Source of the DNA: Planctomycetota bacterium
GTDB taxonomy: Bacteria; Planctomycetota; Phycisphaerae; UBA1845; JANYLN01
Assembly (NCBI GenBank): GCA_025357795.1
Contig: JANYLN010000048.1
Coordinates: forward strand, 1 to 45,134
DNA: 45,134 bases
Direction of reading: 5' to 3'
Part shown: positions 16,147 to 25,002 of the stretch, piece after piece
Position numbering within the stretch: the first letter of the stretch is position 1
Layout: each line of letters begins with the position of its first letter
Program-made: the position numbers and the translations under genes
Notes under the pieces: model-generated
Told to the model about the DNA's origin: nothing
The model's database searches: none
Seen by the model: only the letters and a program-made list of their open reading frames with translations

Positions 16147-17841
16147 TTATTCATTCGCAGAAAGCCGACTACCACGCCGCGCCGTCCGGAACTTGCTGCC
16201 CAGCGTCTTGCAGGGCGGCCGATTCGGAATCCCGCCCCGCCCGGGCCGCGCCGTCACCGGCAACGCATACCGCAGCGGAATCACCGGGAAATCGCGACTC
16301 TTGGTATCCGTCACGTACCCCGCCGCCTTGGCCTCCGCCAACCGGGCCTGTATAGGCGACTTCGGCTCAGCCGGCTTGCCAGCCGGCGCACTCATCGGAG
16401 CCGCCGCAGCCGCGACCTCCGCAGGCGAACGATACCCCCCGTCCGCCGCCTTCTCGTCAGCCCCGTGATCCCGACGCTCCCCGCCGCGGTCTCCGCGCTC
16501 CCCGCCGCGCCGTTCCCCGCGATCCCGACCGCCACGGTCTCCGCCGCCCCGCCGATCCCGGTCTCGACCCCCGCGGTCCCCACGATCGCCACCCTGGCCA
16601 GGCCGCTGATCGGGCCGCCGCTCGGGTCGCTGATCGGGCCGCTGCTCGCCAACGCCCGCCGGCTCCTCCTCGGGCTCTTCCTCGACCACCGTGATCTCGT
16701 GTACCTCCGGCGTCACCCCCGCAGCGGCGTACATCTCCTCCAGCCGCCCGCGCTGCCCGCCCTCTACCAGCGTGATCACCCGCTTGAGGTTCGCCCCCAG
16801 CCGCACCAGCCGGCAGACGTAATCCGCATACACCTCCACCCCAGGCAGCGGACCGAAATGCGCCAGCAGACCCACGTGCGGCAGGTCGATCGCCCGCGTC
16901 ACCATCTCCGCCGCCACCCAGACCACCGCATCCTGCCGATCCGGCTTGGCAGGCGGCTGCGCCCGCCCCGTCCGCCCGCCCCGCTGCGCCAGCTTCGAGG
17001 CCTCCTCATCCATGCTCATGACCGTCTGCCCGGCCCGGCGCAACGCATCAGCCACCTGGCGCACATCGTCGCGCCGGCTGGTAATCACGATCGTCGCCGC
17101 CGGATGCACCGCCTGGATCCGTTCCACCAGCAGCCCTACCTGGTACCGCTGCGGCCCCAGAACCAGTTCGTGAACCGCAGTACGAAGCCGCTCTTCAGGC
17201 TGCTCATACCCGATCCGCTTTGGCTCGACCAGGTACTTCTCCGCCAGCAGCTGGATCTCCTCATCGACCCCCGCCGTTACCCAGATCAGCTGCCGACCAT
17301 GCGCCAGATGCTGCATCAGCCGCCGTATCGGCTCCAGATGCCCCGAATTCAGCAACCGATCCATCTCATCAAACACGACAAACTTGATCGTCTTGATGTT
17401 CAGGGCCCCACGCTCCAGCATGTCCAGTAGCCGGCCAGGCGTCCCGCTGATGACCTGAACATTCTGGTCCAGCTCGCCCTCCTGCTGCTCGACCTCCGCC
17501 CCCGGATGCAGCGCCATCGAACGCAGCCCCTGATCACCCAGCAGCTTGCGGCACTCCCCGCTGATCTGCATCGCCAACTCCCGCGTGGGCGAGATGATGA
17601 TCGCCTGCGTCGAGCCCTGCAAATCGATCTGATGCAGGATCGGCAGCAGGTACCCCAGGGTCTTGCCCTGCCCCCGCCGCGCCCGCACCACCACATCGTG
17701 GCCTTCCAGAATCGGGCGGATCATATCCCGCTGCAATTCCGTCGGGGCATCGTAGCCGCTGCTCGCCAGAGCCTTTGCCAAGGTCTCATTGAGCCCGAGT
17801 TCGGTGAAAGTCACACTGTTGCTATTCCGTTCTTCTTGCAT
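16147..17841 (-). CDS. DEAD-box RNA helicase-like protein with degenerate motifs and RG-rich tail
   Basis: A 564-residue protein. It keeps the Q motif (FTELGLNETL, PTELQ), motif Ia PTRELA, and motif Ib TPGR. Other motifs are altered: motif I is ARRGQGKT (54-61) instead of AxTGxGKT, motif II is DEMD (158-161) instead of DEAD, and motif III is VTAG instead of SAT. Motif V is TRAIDLP, and motif VI is YVCRLVRLGA (341-350) where HRxGRxGR is expected. After about residue 370 an acidic stretch and an Arg/Gly/Asp-rich tail (about 385-455) suggest RNA binding. It may be an RNA remodeller with weak or no ATPase, or a regulatory paralogue. It is divergent from alanine racemase. Confidence 0.8.
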   Translation of the reverse strand: MQEERNSNSVTFTELGLNETLAKALASSGYDAPTELQRDMIRPILEGHDVVVRARRGQGKTLGYLLPILHQIDLQGSTQAIIISPTRELAMQISGECRKLLGDQGLRSMALHPGAEVEQQEGELDQNVQVISGTPGRLLDMLERGALNIKTIKFVVFDEMDRLLNSGHLEPIRRLMQHLAHGRQLIWVTAGVDEEIQLLAEKYLVEPKRIGYEQPEERLRTAVHELVLGPQRYQVGLLVERIQAVHPAATIVITSRRDDVRQVADALRRAGQTVMSMDEEASKLAQRGGRTGRAQPPAKPDRQDAVVWVAAEMVTRAIDLPHVGLLAHFGPLPGVEVYADYVCRLVRLGANLKRVITLVEGGQRGRLEEMYAAAGVTPEVHEITVVEEEPEEEPAGVGEQRPDQRPERRPDQRPGQGGDRGDRGGRDRDRRGGGDRGGRDRGERRGGERGDRGGERRDHGADEKAADGGYRSPAEVAAAAAPMSAPAGKPAEPKSPIQARLAEAKAAGYVTDTKSRDFPVIPLRYALPVTARPGRGGIPNRPPCKTLGSKFRTARRGSRLSANE

Positions 17842-18006
17842 TTTCGCTATACCTGTTTTTTTCGTCGAACGTGGTGCCGGAAAACGAACACTCGCATTCT
17901 ATTTGGATGCCAAAAGAATGCCAGTATTCTAGCGGGCCAAGCCGATAAAGATGAATAGCTCGTATACGCAATAAGTTTCCGACATTCCAATATACGATAG
18001 GTCAGG

Positions 18007-19329
18007 ATGGCCGCTATGTATAGCCACAGGGACGTCGTTGCCCAAGTCAACGTCGATGCTCTGCTCCATAACGTGGCTGTGTTGCAGAAACAGTGCCAGC
18101 CAGGGGTTCGCATCTGTGCCGCCTTGAAGGCGAACGCCTATGGCCACGGCGTACGCGTCGTCGCCCCCGTCCTCGCCGCCGCCAGCCCCGTCAGCATGGC
18201 CGCAGTGGCCACTCTCGGCGAGGCGATCGAACTCCGCGAACTCGGATGGGCCAAACCCATCCTGCTCTTCGGTCCGATCTTCTCCGACGGCGGCCTCGCA
18301 GGCCGCAAGGACCGCCTCCGCGCCGTCCTCGACTACGACCTCACCGTCACCGCCGTCGACTTCTACGGCGTTCGCGACCTCGCCCACGAGGCCCAACTTC
18401 AAAACAAAATCGTCCGCTGCCACATCAAAATCGATAGCGGCATGGGACGCATGGGCATCTCCCCCCCCAGCGCCGTTCAGCTGGCTGAGCGCCTCCACTC
18501 CCTGCCCAACCTCAAAGTCGAAGGCATCTACACCCACTTCGCCACCGCCGGTGAGACCGATAAATCCTACTGCCTCGAGCAGCTGCGGATCTTCAAGGAA
18601 ACCGTCGCCGCCCTCCAGGCCGCCGGCGTCCGCCCCTGGCTCGTCCACGCCGCCGCCACTGGCGCCCTGCTCGACATCCCCGAAAGCCATTTCGACATGG
18701 TCCGCCCCGGCATCGGCCTCTACGGCCTCTTCCCCAGCGAGCAGATCCGCAACAAGCCCGACCTCCGACCCGTTCTCAAGGTCGTCAGCCGCCTCGTCCT
18801 GGTCAAGCAGATCAAGGCCGGCCAGACCGTCGGCTACGGCCAGACCTGGCACGCCCCACGCGACAGCGTCGTCGGCATCGTGCCCATAGGCTACCACGAC
18901 GGCTACGTCCGCTCCCTCAGCAACCGCGCCGTCATGACCATTCACAATGCCCACGCCCCCGTGGTAGGCCGCATCAGCATGGACCAGACCATCCTCGACC
19001 TGACCGATGTCCCCGGCGCGATCGTGGGCGACCCCGTCACCGTCATCGACGATGACCACGCCGCCCCCAACAGCGTAGTCAACCTCGCCCGGATCATGCA
19101 GACGATCCCCTACGAGGTGATCGCCCTGCTCGGCAATCGCGTCGCCCGCGTCGCCTACACTAGCGATACCCCCGCCCAGAAGTTCGAGACAATTAGCGCC
19201 CTGGAGGATTCCTCCCTCACCGGCGCCGCCAGCCTCGATGACTCGTCCCTGCTGGGCACCCCCAGCCCGACGACCACCCCGCACCTGGCCAACCCCGCTG
19301 CCCACCAGGTCCTGGGCAACCGCTCCTAG
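18007..19329 (+). CDS. alr: Alanine racemase with C-terminal extension
   Basis: A 440-residue PLP-dependent enzyme that interconverts L- and D-alanine for peptidoglycan. The PLP lysine is Lys41 in ALKANAYGHG. The second catalytic residue is Tyr277 in VGYGQTW. Other family motifs are HIKIDSGMGRMG, YTHFATA, RPGIGLYG, PIGYHDGY and GRISMDQ. The fold should end near residue 380; about 60 extra Ser/Thr/Pro/Ala-rich residues follow and look disordered. ATG codons at 18007 and 18016 are both possible, with AGGA 8 nt before the second. A strong terminator follows. Confidence 0.93.
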   Translation: MAAMYSHRDVVAQVNVDALLHNVAVLQKQCQPGVRICAALKANAYGHGVRVVAPVLAAASPVSMAAVATLGEAIELRELGWAKPILLFGPIFSDGGLAGRKDRLRAVLDYDLTVTAVDFYGVRDLAHEAQLQNKIVRCHIKIDSGMGRMGISPPSAVQLAERLHSLPNLKVEGIYTHFATAGETDKSYCLEQLRIFKETVAALQAAGVRPWLVHAAATGALLDIPESHFDMVRPGIGLYGLFPSEQIRNKPDLRPVLKVVSRLVLVKQIKAGQTVGYGQTWHAPRDSVVGIVPIGYHDGYVRSLSNRAVMTIHNAHAPVVGRISMDQTILDLTDVPGAIVGDPVTVIDDDHAAPNSVVNLARIMQTIPYEVIALLGNRVARVAYTSDTPAQKFETISALEDSSLTGAASLDDSSLLGTPSPTTTPHLANPAAHQVLGNRS

Positions 19330-19396
19330 AATTGACAAGTCTCGCCGCCACGCCAGGCCGCGAGCAACCAAACCTATACAAGCCCGTTTACCAATC

Positions 19397-19429
19397 GCCG
19401 GCGTGCCCCTCGCACGCCGGCCCCTTTTT
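19397..19429 (+). terminator. Rho-independent terminator of alr
   Basis: A perfect 10-bp stem GCCGGCGTGC (19397-19406) and GCACGCCGGC (19412-19421), loop CCCTC, then CCC and five T (19425-19429). Confidence 0.9.
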
Positions 19430-19493
19430 GCCGATCCACCCGCCCCAACCGCCAGGCCGCCTCCGGCCTCCCCTTCGCAGTCCAGGCTCTAGA

Positions 19494-19587
19494 TCGGATG
19501 CCGTTTGTGCGTAGCGTCAGGTATTTGGGTGCCATGGTCCTGCGCCGTTGCAGGACCATGCTGCCGCTCCCGCTAAAGATAATCTGA
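19494..19587 (+). repeat. Dispersed 94-bp element R2, copy 2
   Basis: Same length and hairpin as 15925-16018. The stem CATGGTCCTGC/GCAGGACCATG (19533-19560) and loop are identical. The left end has diverged (TCGGATG) while the right end AATCTGA is intact. Both copies lie just downstream of plus-strand genes. Confidence 0.8.
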
Positions 19588-19664
19588 GAACGCTCTAGCC
19601 CGCGCCGTGTCGTTGCCGTTGCTGATGTTGCCATCCTCCCCGCAGCCCTGAACCTCGCCCCCCC

Positions 19665-20402
19665 TCACCCCGGCTTGCACCCCAGCACCTCATTGTCATA
19701 TTTCGCCGTCACCTGCTGCCCGGGCGGCACAATTAAGAAGTCCTCATCCCACCGCCCGTCCAGGAACCGACTGATCAGCCCCAGATCGCTCGGAATCTCC
19801 TCGTACTTCCACTGGTTGCTCGCCGCCACCTTCTGCACGAAGTCCCGGTAATACGGAATGTCCCCCACATTCGTATTGATAAACGCCGCCCGGCTGTACT
19901 CGTTCGTCCAGGCGCTCTCGACCTCCATCAAATACTGCGCATTGTCCTCGCCGTACTTCTGCACATACTCCGCGAACCGCCGCTCCGCCGCCGCATTCTG
20001 CATCAGCGTGCCGTACGGATTGCCCTCGCGACTCTCCTGCCGAACGATCCACCCCGCACTGTAGTAGTACGTCCCCGGCTCCCGAACGAACTCCTCGTTG
20101 TACCGCTGCCGGCTGCCCAGCAGCACCGTAATGCAGTCGTGCGCCTTCGGAAATACCAGCGGCGTCTGCCGCGCGGTAATCCCCACCACCGCTCGGCTGC
20201 ACAGGCAGTAGCCCACCAGAATCGCCCCATACACCCCCGCCGGCACCGCGTCGATCCGTGCCTGCAGCTCGGTCCGCAACTCGTCCGGCTTTTCATGCAG
20301 CCCGAACGGCAGGAACTCCACTGACAACTCGCTCTTGCCCTGCTTGACCGCCTGCTCGAACTCCGGCTTGAACACCTCGCATGAGAGCAGCTTCAACTTC
20401 AT
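19665..20402 (-). CDS. DUF1638 domain-containing protein
   Basis: About 245 residues from the ATG at 20402 (MKLKLLSCEVF); the frame extends to 20435 without better support. The pattern FGLHEKPDELRTELQARID, then GYCLCSRAVVGI, PKAHDCITVLLGSRQRY and GTYYYSAGW, matches DUF1638 proteins, often found beside corrinoid-dependent methyltransferase genes. The conserved Cys and His residues (CLC, HDC) may bind a metal or cofactor. A URO-D-type methyltransferase gene once stood 4-5 kb away (remnant at 24768), and a B12-type radical SAM gene lies just upstream. This suggests, but does not prove, a corrinoid link. Confidence 0.8.
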   Translation of the reverse strand: MKLKLLSCEVFKPEFEQAVKQGKSELSVEFLPFGLHEKPDELRTELQARIDAVPAGVYGAILVGYCLCSRAVVGITARQTPLVFPKAHDCITVLLGSRQRYNEEFVREPGTYYYSAGWIVRQESREGNPYGTLMQNAAAERRFAEYVQKYGEDNAQYLMEVESAWTNEYSRAAFINTNVGDIPYYRDFVQKVAASNQWKYEEIPSDLGLISRFLDGRWDEDFLIVPPGQQVTAKYDNEVLGCKPG

Positions 20403-21033
20403 AATCGCTATTGCCCCTGCGGCCCACGCCGCCATTCAACCCTATCTCGCTCATAAGCCCGTCCCATCCCATCGGCCGCCATCATACCCGCTCAGCAGCC
20501 TTCAACTCCGCCACGCCGTTCCGCCTGGCGGTCCAGCCCGCTCCAACCCCTAGCCCATCTTACTCCCTGGCATCAGCCAATACTTATTGAAATACTTTTC
20601 TTGGCGACGATTACTACCCGCACGCTCCCGCAACGTTGACAGAAATGGCATACCCCGCTATACGTACTCCAAGCGTACAGCAGGACGAAAACGTGCTGTT
20701 GCACCGGGCGAATCCCTTCCCAGGCAGGTTAGACAAATGCGACAGAGCTACCATCCACAGGGGGCACTGCGCCGTGTCTTTTCGGTTGTTGTTGTGATCA
20801 GGTACCCTGCGACGGCACACCCCGATAGCCCCCGCCAGGCATGGTCGGAGGAGCTTGTCATTCCGAGGCCCTGCCGTGGCCGTGCTCCGGTTGTGTGCCC
20901 CCGCATCAGGTTCCGCCAACAGCCCAAGCGCCGCAGGCACTCCGCCTCCGGCCCCACGCCCACCCTTGAGGCTGTTGTCGCTCAGTTCTGCTGTTCATCC
21001 GCGTTCATCTCTGGCTGCCGTTGCCGTCGCCCC
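20403..21033. other. 630-bp gene-free spacer with repeat-like fragments
   Basis: No convincing ORF on either strand. It contains a GTCATTCCGAGG-type fragment near 20859 and, at 20990-21035, a segment reading ATCCGCGTTCATCTCTGG followed by CTGCCGTTGCCGT. Related sequence appears reversed near 40910 (CCACGGATTTACACGGAT). No promoter or RNA could be assigned. Confidence 0.5.
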
Positions 21034-22812
21034 TCAGTCCTTCTGCCCCTTCGCTGCCAGCATCTGCTCCCGGAACGCCACCCACCGTCGCGCCGCCTGG
21101 TCCTTCGCCTGCCCCGTCTCCGCCTGCACGTAGTCGCTGTGCACCGCCATCACCTCAGTATACCGGATGGAGTAATGAGGCTGGTTGCCTGCCAGCAGCC
21201 CCTTGGAAATCTCCCGATCCCGCTTGAGGATCTCCTCCCGCGCCGCCGCCCACTCCCCCGCCGGGATCCGCTCCACCTCGTCCAGGAGTTTCTGGTACTC
21301 CCCCGCCGTCTCCCACCCCGCCCGCGCGTTGACGTGCCAGTGGAACACCCGCTGCAGCTTCTGCACGTGCAGCTCCGTCGCCGGATCGAACTTCAGGCAC
21401 GATCCCACGAAGTAGTTGTCCATCGCGTCCATTTTTCTGTAATCGATCAGCCCCCCCAGCCGGCAGATCTCATACGCCTTGGTCCCCGCGAACGGGAAGA
21501 AGATCGCCCAGCGCATCCGCCCGGGCCGGATCCGCGCGCACAGGTCGATCGTCTCATCCATCATCGCCCGCGTCTCAAAGGGCAGGCCGAACATCACGAA
21601 CGCGCTGCTGTGCAGGTGGTAGGCATCGCACAAGCCGAACGCGTCGATGATCTGCTGATTGCTCATGTGCCGGTCGAGGATCTTGCTCCGCTGCCGAGGC
21701 GAACCGCTCTCCAGCCCGAACTTCACGATCATGCACGGCGCCTCCGACAGCGCCTTCGCCATCGGCTCGGTAAAACTCTGCACGTGCGCGTTGACCACGA
21801 ACGGCGTAGCGATCCCCGCATCGCGGTACGCCTTGCAGAAGTCCACCACGTACTTCTCGTCCAGCGTGAACAGGTCGTCGTCGAAGATGAACATCTGGAT
21901 GTACGGATGGCGATCCTTGAGCGACCGCACCTCCGGGATGATCCGCTTGACCTCGTACCGCCGCAGGTACGCCGCCCGCGTCTGCCCCCCCTCCGCCTGG
22001 TAGCGGTCCGACACCTCGTGGTTCAGGCAATAACTGCACCGGTACGGGCACCCTCGGCTGGTCAGAATGCTCTGCCAGCCGTTCTTCTGCTTGAGCATCG
22101 GCTCCAGATCGAAGATCTCGTAGTCCTCCGCGGGCAGCTGGTTCAGGTCCGGGTACCGCCCCACCGCGTTCCGCCGGTACGTCCCATCCGCCAGCCGGAT
22201 GCAGAAATTCGGCGTCTCCAGCACCGCCGGGTCCTTCCGCTCCAGCCGATCCACCAGCACAGGCAGCGCCTCGTCGCACTCGCCCACCCCGACGTAGTCC
22301 CACACCCCGTACGCCCGCCCATCCTCGAGCACCTGCTGCGTGCGCATGATCGTGTGTACGCCCCCAATGACGATCGGCACCCTCCCAATCTCGCCCGCTC
22401 CCCATCTGGCGGCGCCGTCGGTGGCGCTTTCGCTCCCGACATCAGCACCCAGCCCAGCCCGCCCATCCAGCCCAGCTTTACGCTGCCACCGCGTGGCCCA
22501 GACCTGTTCAGTGGCGCCGTTGGTGGCATACCCGCCGGCTCCAGTTTCCTGGCCGCCGCCCCGGATCGCCCGCGCCAGTTCCAGCGCATACCGATACTGC
22601 TGGCTCATCACACTGAAGGCAATCAGGTCAGGCCGCAACTCGCCAATGCGTCCGATAATCTCCTCTTGGCTCGGTACAGGCCCGAACGCCTCGTTGATGT
22701 TCATCAGGCTCGTGCGATGCCCCCGCGCCTTGAGTGCCCCCGACAGGCAGGCGATCCCGTGACTGAAACCCTCTTCTGCATTGAGGTTAGGCCAGATGAA
22801 CAGTACGTGCAT
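21034..22812 (-). CDS. B12-binding-type radical SAM protein with in-frame repeat insertion
   Basis: A 592-residue protein. The N-terminal part (1-84 and 145-200) is a Rossmann-like B12-binding domain: MHVLFIWPNL, LIAFSVMSQQYRYALELARAI, then VPIVIGGVH and DYVGVGECDEA. The radical SAM cluster motif is Cys255-x3-Cys259-x2-Cys262 in RGCPYRCSYC. MFIFDDDLF and KFGLESGS belong to the core barrel. The C-terminal 100 residues are helical and unassigned. Residues about 85-144 are foreign: a Gly/Ala-rich stretch encoded by repeat R3, inserted where a short loop normally joins helix and strand. The substrate is unknown. The ATG at 22812 begins a typical domain start. Confidence 0.85.
   Translation of the reverse strand: MHVLFIWPNLNAEEGFSHGIACLSGALKARGHRTSLMNINEAFGPVPSQEEIIGRIGELRPDLIAFSVMSQQYRYALELARAIRGGGQETGAGGYATNGATEQVWATRWQRKAGLDGRAGLGADVGSESATDGAARWGAGEIGRVPIVIGGVHTIMRTQQVLEDGRAYGVWDYVGVGECDEALPVLVDRLERKDPAVLETPNFCIRLADGTYRRNAVGRYPDLNQLPAEDYEIFDLEPMLKQKNGWQSILTSRGCPYRCSYCLNHEVSDRYQAEGGQTRAAYLRRYEVKRIIPEVRSLKDRHPYIQMFIFDDDLFTLDEKYVVDFCKAYRDAGIATPFVVNAHVQSFTEPMAKALSEAPCMIVKFGLESGSPRQRSKILDRHMSNQQIIDAFGLCDAYHLHSSAFVMFGLPFETRAMMDETIDLCARIRPGRMRWAIFFPFAGTKAYEICRLGGLIDYRKMDAMDNYFVGSCLKFDPATELHVQKLQRVFHWHVNARAGWETAGEYQKLLDEVERIPAGEWAAAREEILKRDREISKGLLAGNQPHYSIRYTEVMAVHSDYVQAETGQAKDQAARRWVAFREQMLAAKGQKD
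22381..22560 (-). repeat. Dispersed element R3 inserted in-frame in the radical SAM gene
   Basis: About 180 nt (60 codons) without a stop. The bases reading GGTATGCCACCAACGGCGCC on the minus strand, and the following 100 bases, recur at 25003-25260. A 32-bp stretch (22513-22544) is identical to 40360-40391 in reverse complement. Flanking protein sequence joins neatly without it (LARAIR and VPIVIGG). Confidence 0.85.
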
Positions 22813-22991
22813 AACTCACCGCTCTCCAGGTCCCGCCCGCGTAACACCCACCAGCCAAGCCATTTTACGACCCCCGCACGAATCAGCCAGCTGTGGACTA
22901 GGATATAGCAAGGGCCGATAGTCTTACTGGATAGTCTCGGTCTACTGGACGGTGGCCAGACCCGGTACGTCCCTAGCGCGGGAGCCGCACC

Positions 22992-24725
22992 ATGTTTATA
23001 AGACAGCCGAATCGAATCAGACCCATGACGCTAAACCTCCTTGGCATCGGGACTTGTCGAGCCGCACTCGCTGTCGTCCTGCTCCTGGCCGCTCAGGCCG
23101 TCACAGACGCCCAGGTCCGTCAGGTCCAGACCGGCAACGCCCTCGATGCCAACCCCCAGATAGGCAGCGGCGGCTACAACACCGTCCGTCCCGTCACCAG
23201 CGGCCTCAACGGCAACCTGATCATGTCCGGTAATGTCACCGCTGGCCGGTCGTTCCAGGGCTTTAGCCCCATCTCCAACCCCAGTACCCTGCAAACGACC
23301 ATCCCCAGCGCAAACCTCTCGAACTTCATCCGCGACTCCGTCGGCCTCCAGTCCATCCAGAGCGGCCTGTCGACCTACAGTCCCAGGCCCTACTTCGATC
23401 CCTCCCAGACCGCCATAACCACCGGCGCCATCGAAAGCTTATCCCTTTTGCCACGGGACCTTAACGGTTCCTACCGCGCAAGCCAGTACCAGTACCAACT
23501 GCCCGTGGCCCCCCTCAGTTCCATCCAGCGGATAGGCCAGGCCCTCCCGACCGGCCTGCCCTACGCCGCCCCGGGTTGGGAACCCGCCGGCATCGGGATG
23601 TTCAACCCCGAACTGCTGGCGACCAGCCCAGGCCAGATCAGCCGCAACCCCCTTACCCCGTACTCAGTTAGAACGCGGCTGGAAGGCACCGAGTCTGGCC
23701 GTGACACTACCCAGGCAGGCCAGCAGGTCGACCCGGGCGAGCGCCTGGCCCAGCCCGGTACACTCCGCCTGCCCGATCTAGGCACCCTGCCCGACGCGCA
23801 GCCGGCCCAGCCGAACGAGACAACGCCCGAAACCGCGGGCCAGCCTCAAATTGCGCAGATCACTCGCTCCCTCAGGCCCAACACAGGCCGACAGCCAACA
23901 GGCGGCCCGATGAACCAACCCGCCCAGCAGGCAGCCGATCAGACCGGCTCCAGCCTGCTGACCCAGATGCAACGGTACTCTGGCGCCCAGCAGTCAGCCG
24001 TCTCCGGCACCGAGCCCCAGCAGCAACCCCAGGGCAAGCCCCTGACTCAACCCCAGCAGCAGCCGCTCGACCTCAGCGTCGCTACCGCAGGCCAGCGCCC
24101 GACCGACGAGATACGTCTTATAAAACCAGGCGCAACCCCCCTGCAACGTGAACAACTCCGCGCGGACATAGGCCGCGAGCAGGCCTCTCGCCTCGTCGAG
24201 CAGCGCCTCCGCATGCCCATCCGCTCCCTGGCCGGCGCCCGCCAGACCCAGGCCGACCAGCTGCTCGCCCAGGCCGAAGACCTCATGCGTAAGGGCGATT
24301 ACTACCGCGCCTCCGAAACCTACAACGGCGTGATCACCGCCGCCCCGGATAACGCCCTCGCCTGGCTGGGCCGGGCCAACGCCCTCCTCGCCGCAGGCGA
24401 GTACCTCCGGGCCTACGTGGCCCTGGACCGCGGCATCAGCCGATTCCCACAGATCTTACAGTTCGACTACGACCTGCCGGCCCTCATCGGCAACAAGGAC
24501 ATCCTGGACGTCCGCCGCGCCGAACTCGAGAAGATCCTGGCCGCCAACCCCGATCACCGCCTCCGCTTCCTTCTGGGCTACCTCGAGTACTACAGCGGTC
24601 CGCGCGACGTCGGCCTGCAGACCATCCAGCAGGCCGCCCAGGCCGCCCCAGCCGACACCACGATCGGCCAGGCCTACCAGATCCTCAAGCAGCGCAGCGC
24701 CGCAAGCCAACCAGCGAGGCCATAA
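22992..24725 (+). CDS. Secreted Pro/Gln-rich protein with C-terminal TPR region
   Basis: A 577-residue protein. A GGGAG-containing site precedes the ATG at 22992; Met12 (23025) is an alternative. A signal peptide runs to about residue 40 (AALAVVLLLAAQAVTDA). Residues 40-230 are Ser/Thr/Asn/Gly-rich and repetitive in feel. Residues 230-380 are Gln/Pro/Thr low complexity. From about residue 415, TPR-like helices appear (AEDLMRKGDYYRASETYNGV; AWLGRANALLAAGEYLRAYV), ending in RFLLGYLEYYSG. It is probably periplasmic or surface-associated and acts as a protein-binding scaffold. No enzymatic motif is seen. Confidence 0.8.
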   Translation: MFIRQPNRIRPMTLNLLGIGTCRAALAVVLLLAAQAVTDAQVRQVQTGNALDANPQIGSGGYNTVRPVTSGLNGNLIMSGNVTAGRSFQGFSPISNPSTLQTTIPSANLSNFIRDSVGLQSIQSGLSTYSPRPYFDPSQTAITTGAIESLSLLPRDLNGSYRASQYQYQLPVAPLSSIQRIGQALPTGLPYAAPGWEPAGIGMFNPELLATSPGQISRNPLTPYSVRTRLEGTESGRDTTQAGQQVDPGERLAQPGTLRLPDLGTLPDAQPAQPNETTPETAGQPQIAQITRSLRPNTGRQPTGGPMNQPAQQAADQTGSSLLTQMQRYSGAQQSAVSGTEPQQQPQGKPLTQPQQQPLDLSVATAGQRPTDEIRLIKPGATPLQREQLRADIGREQASRLVEQRLRMPIRSLAGARQTQADQLLAQAEDLMRKGDYYRASETYNGVITAAPDNALAWLGRANALLAAGEYLRAYVALDRGISRFPQILQFDYDLPALIGNKDILDVRRAELEKILAANPDHRLRFLLGYLEYYSGPRDVGLQTIQQAAQAAPADTTIGQAYQILKQRSAASQPARP

Positions 24726-24767
24726 ACCTTTAGGCACGAATTCCTGGGGGGGGAGGGAGAACCGATC

Positions 24768-24900
24768 GTGACTTCCAAACAGCGTCTGTTGGCCGTTCTG
24801 CGGGGCGAACGGCCGGACCGTGTGCCCGTCAGCACCTACGAACTCAACGCCCACCATCCCGACCACTTCGAAAACCGCGAACCGTCCTATAACCGTCAAC
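24768..24900 (+). pseudogene. N-terminal remnant of a uroporphyrinogen decarboxylase-family (methyltransferase) gene
   Basis: The GTG at 24768 has a strong GGGAGGGAG site upstream. It starts a sequence (MTSKQRLLAVLRGERPDRV, then PVSTYELN and ENREPSY) typical of the first 45 residues of URO-D-type proteins, many of which are corrinoid methyltransferases. Homology stops near 24895; the frame then runs into unrelated sequence and repeat R3. Some 300 residues are missing, so the gene is dead. The good start signals show it was once expressed. Confidence 0.7.
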
Positions 24901-25002
24901 GTCCCGCTCACCCCCCAAACCGAAGCGAACTACCTAGCTACAGAAATTTGCAAGCCATCGCCCAAAACACCGGGAGCCGGAGCGGTCTTTCGGACAGCCA
25001 GT

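Noticed and set aside
1786-22900. DnaA boxes (near 1787, 20755, 22890)
   Set aside because: Each matches the 9-mer only partly, they are isolated, and none clusters at the skew switch.
20587-22908. A 773-residue plus-strand open frame
   Set aside because: Its main part mirrors the radical SAM gene codon for codon; Arg/Pro-rich with no domain.
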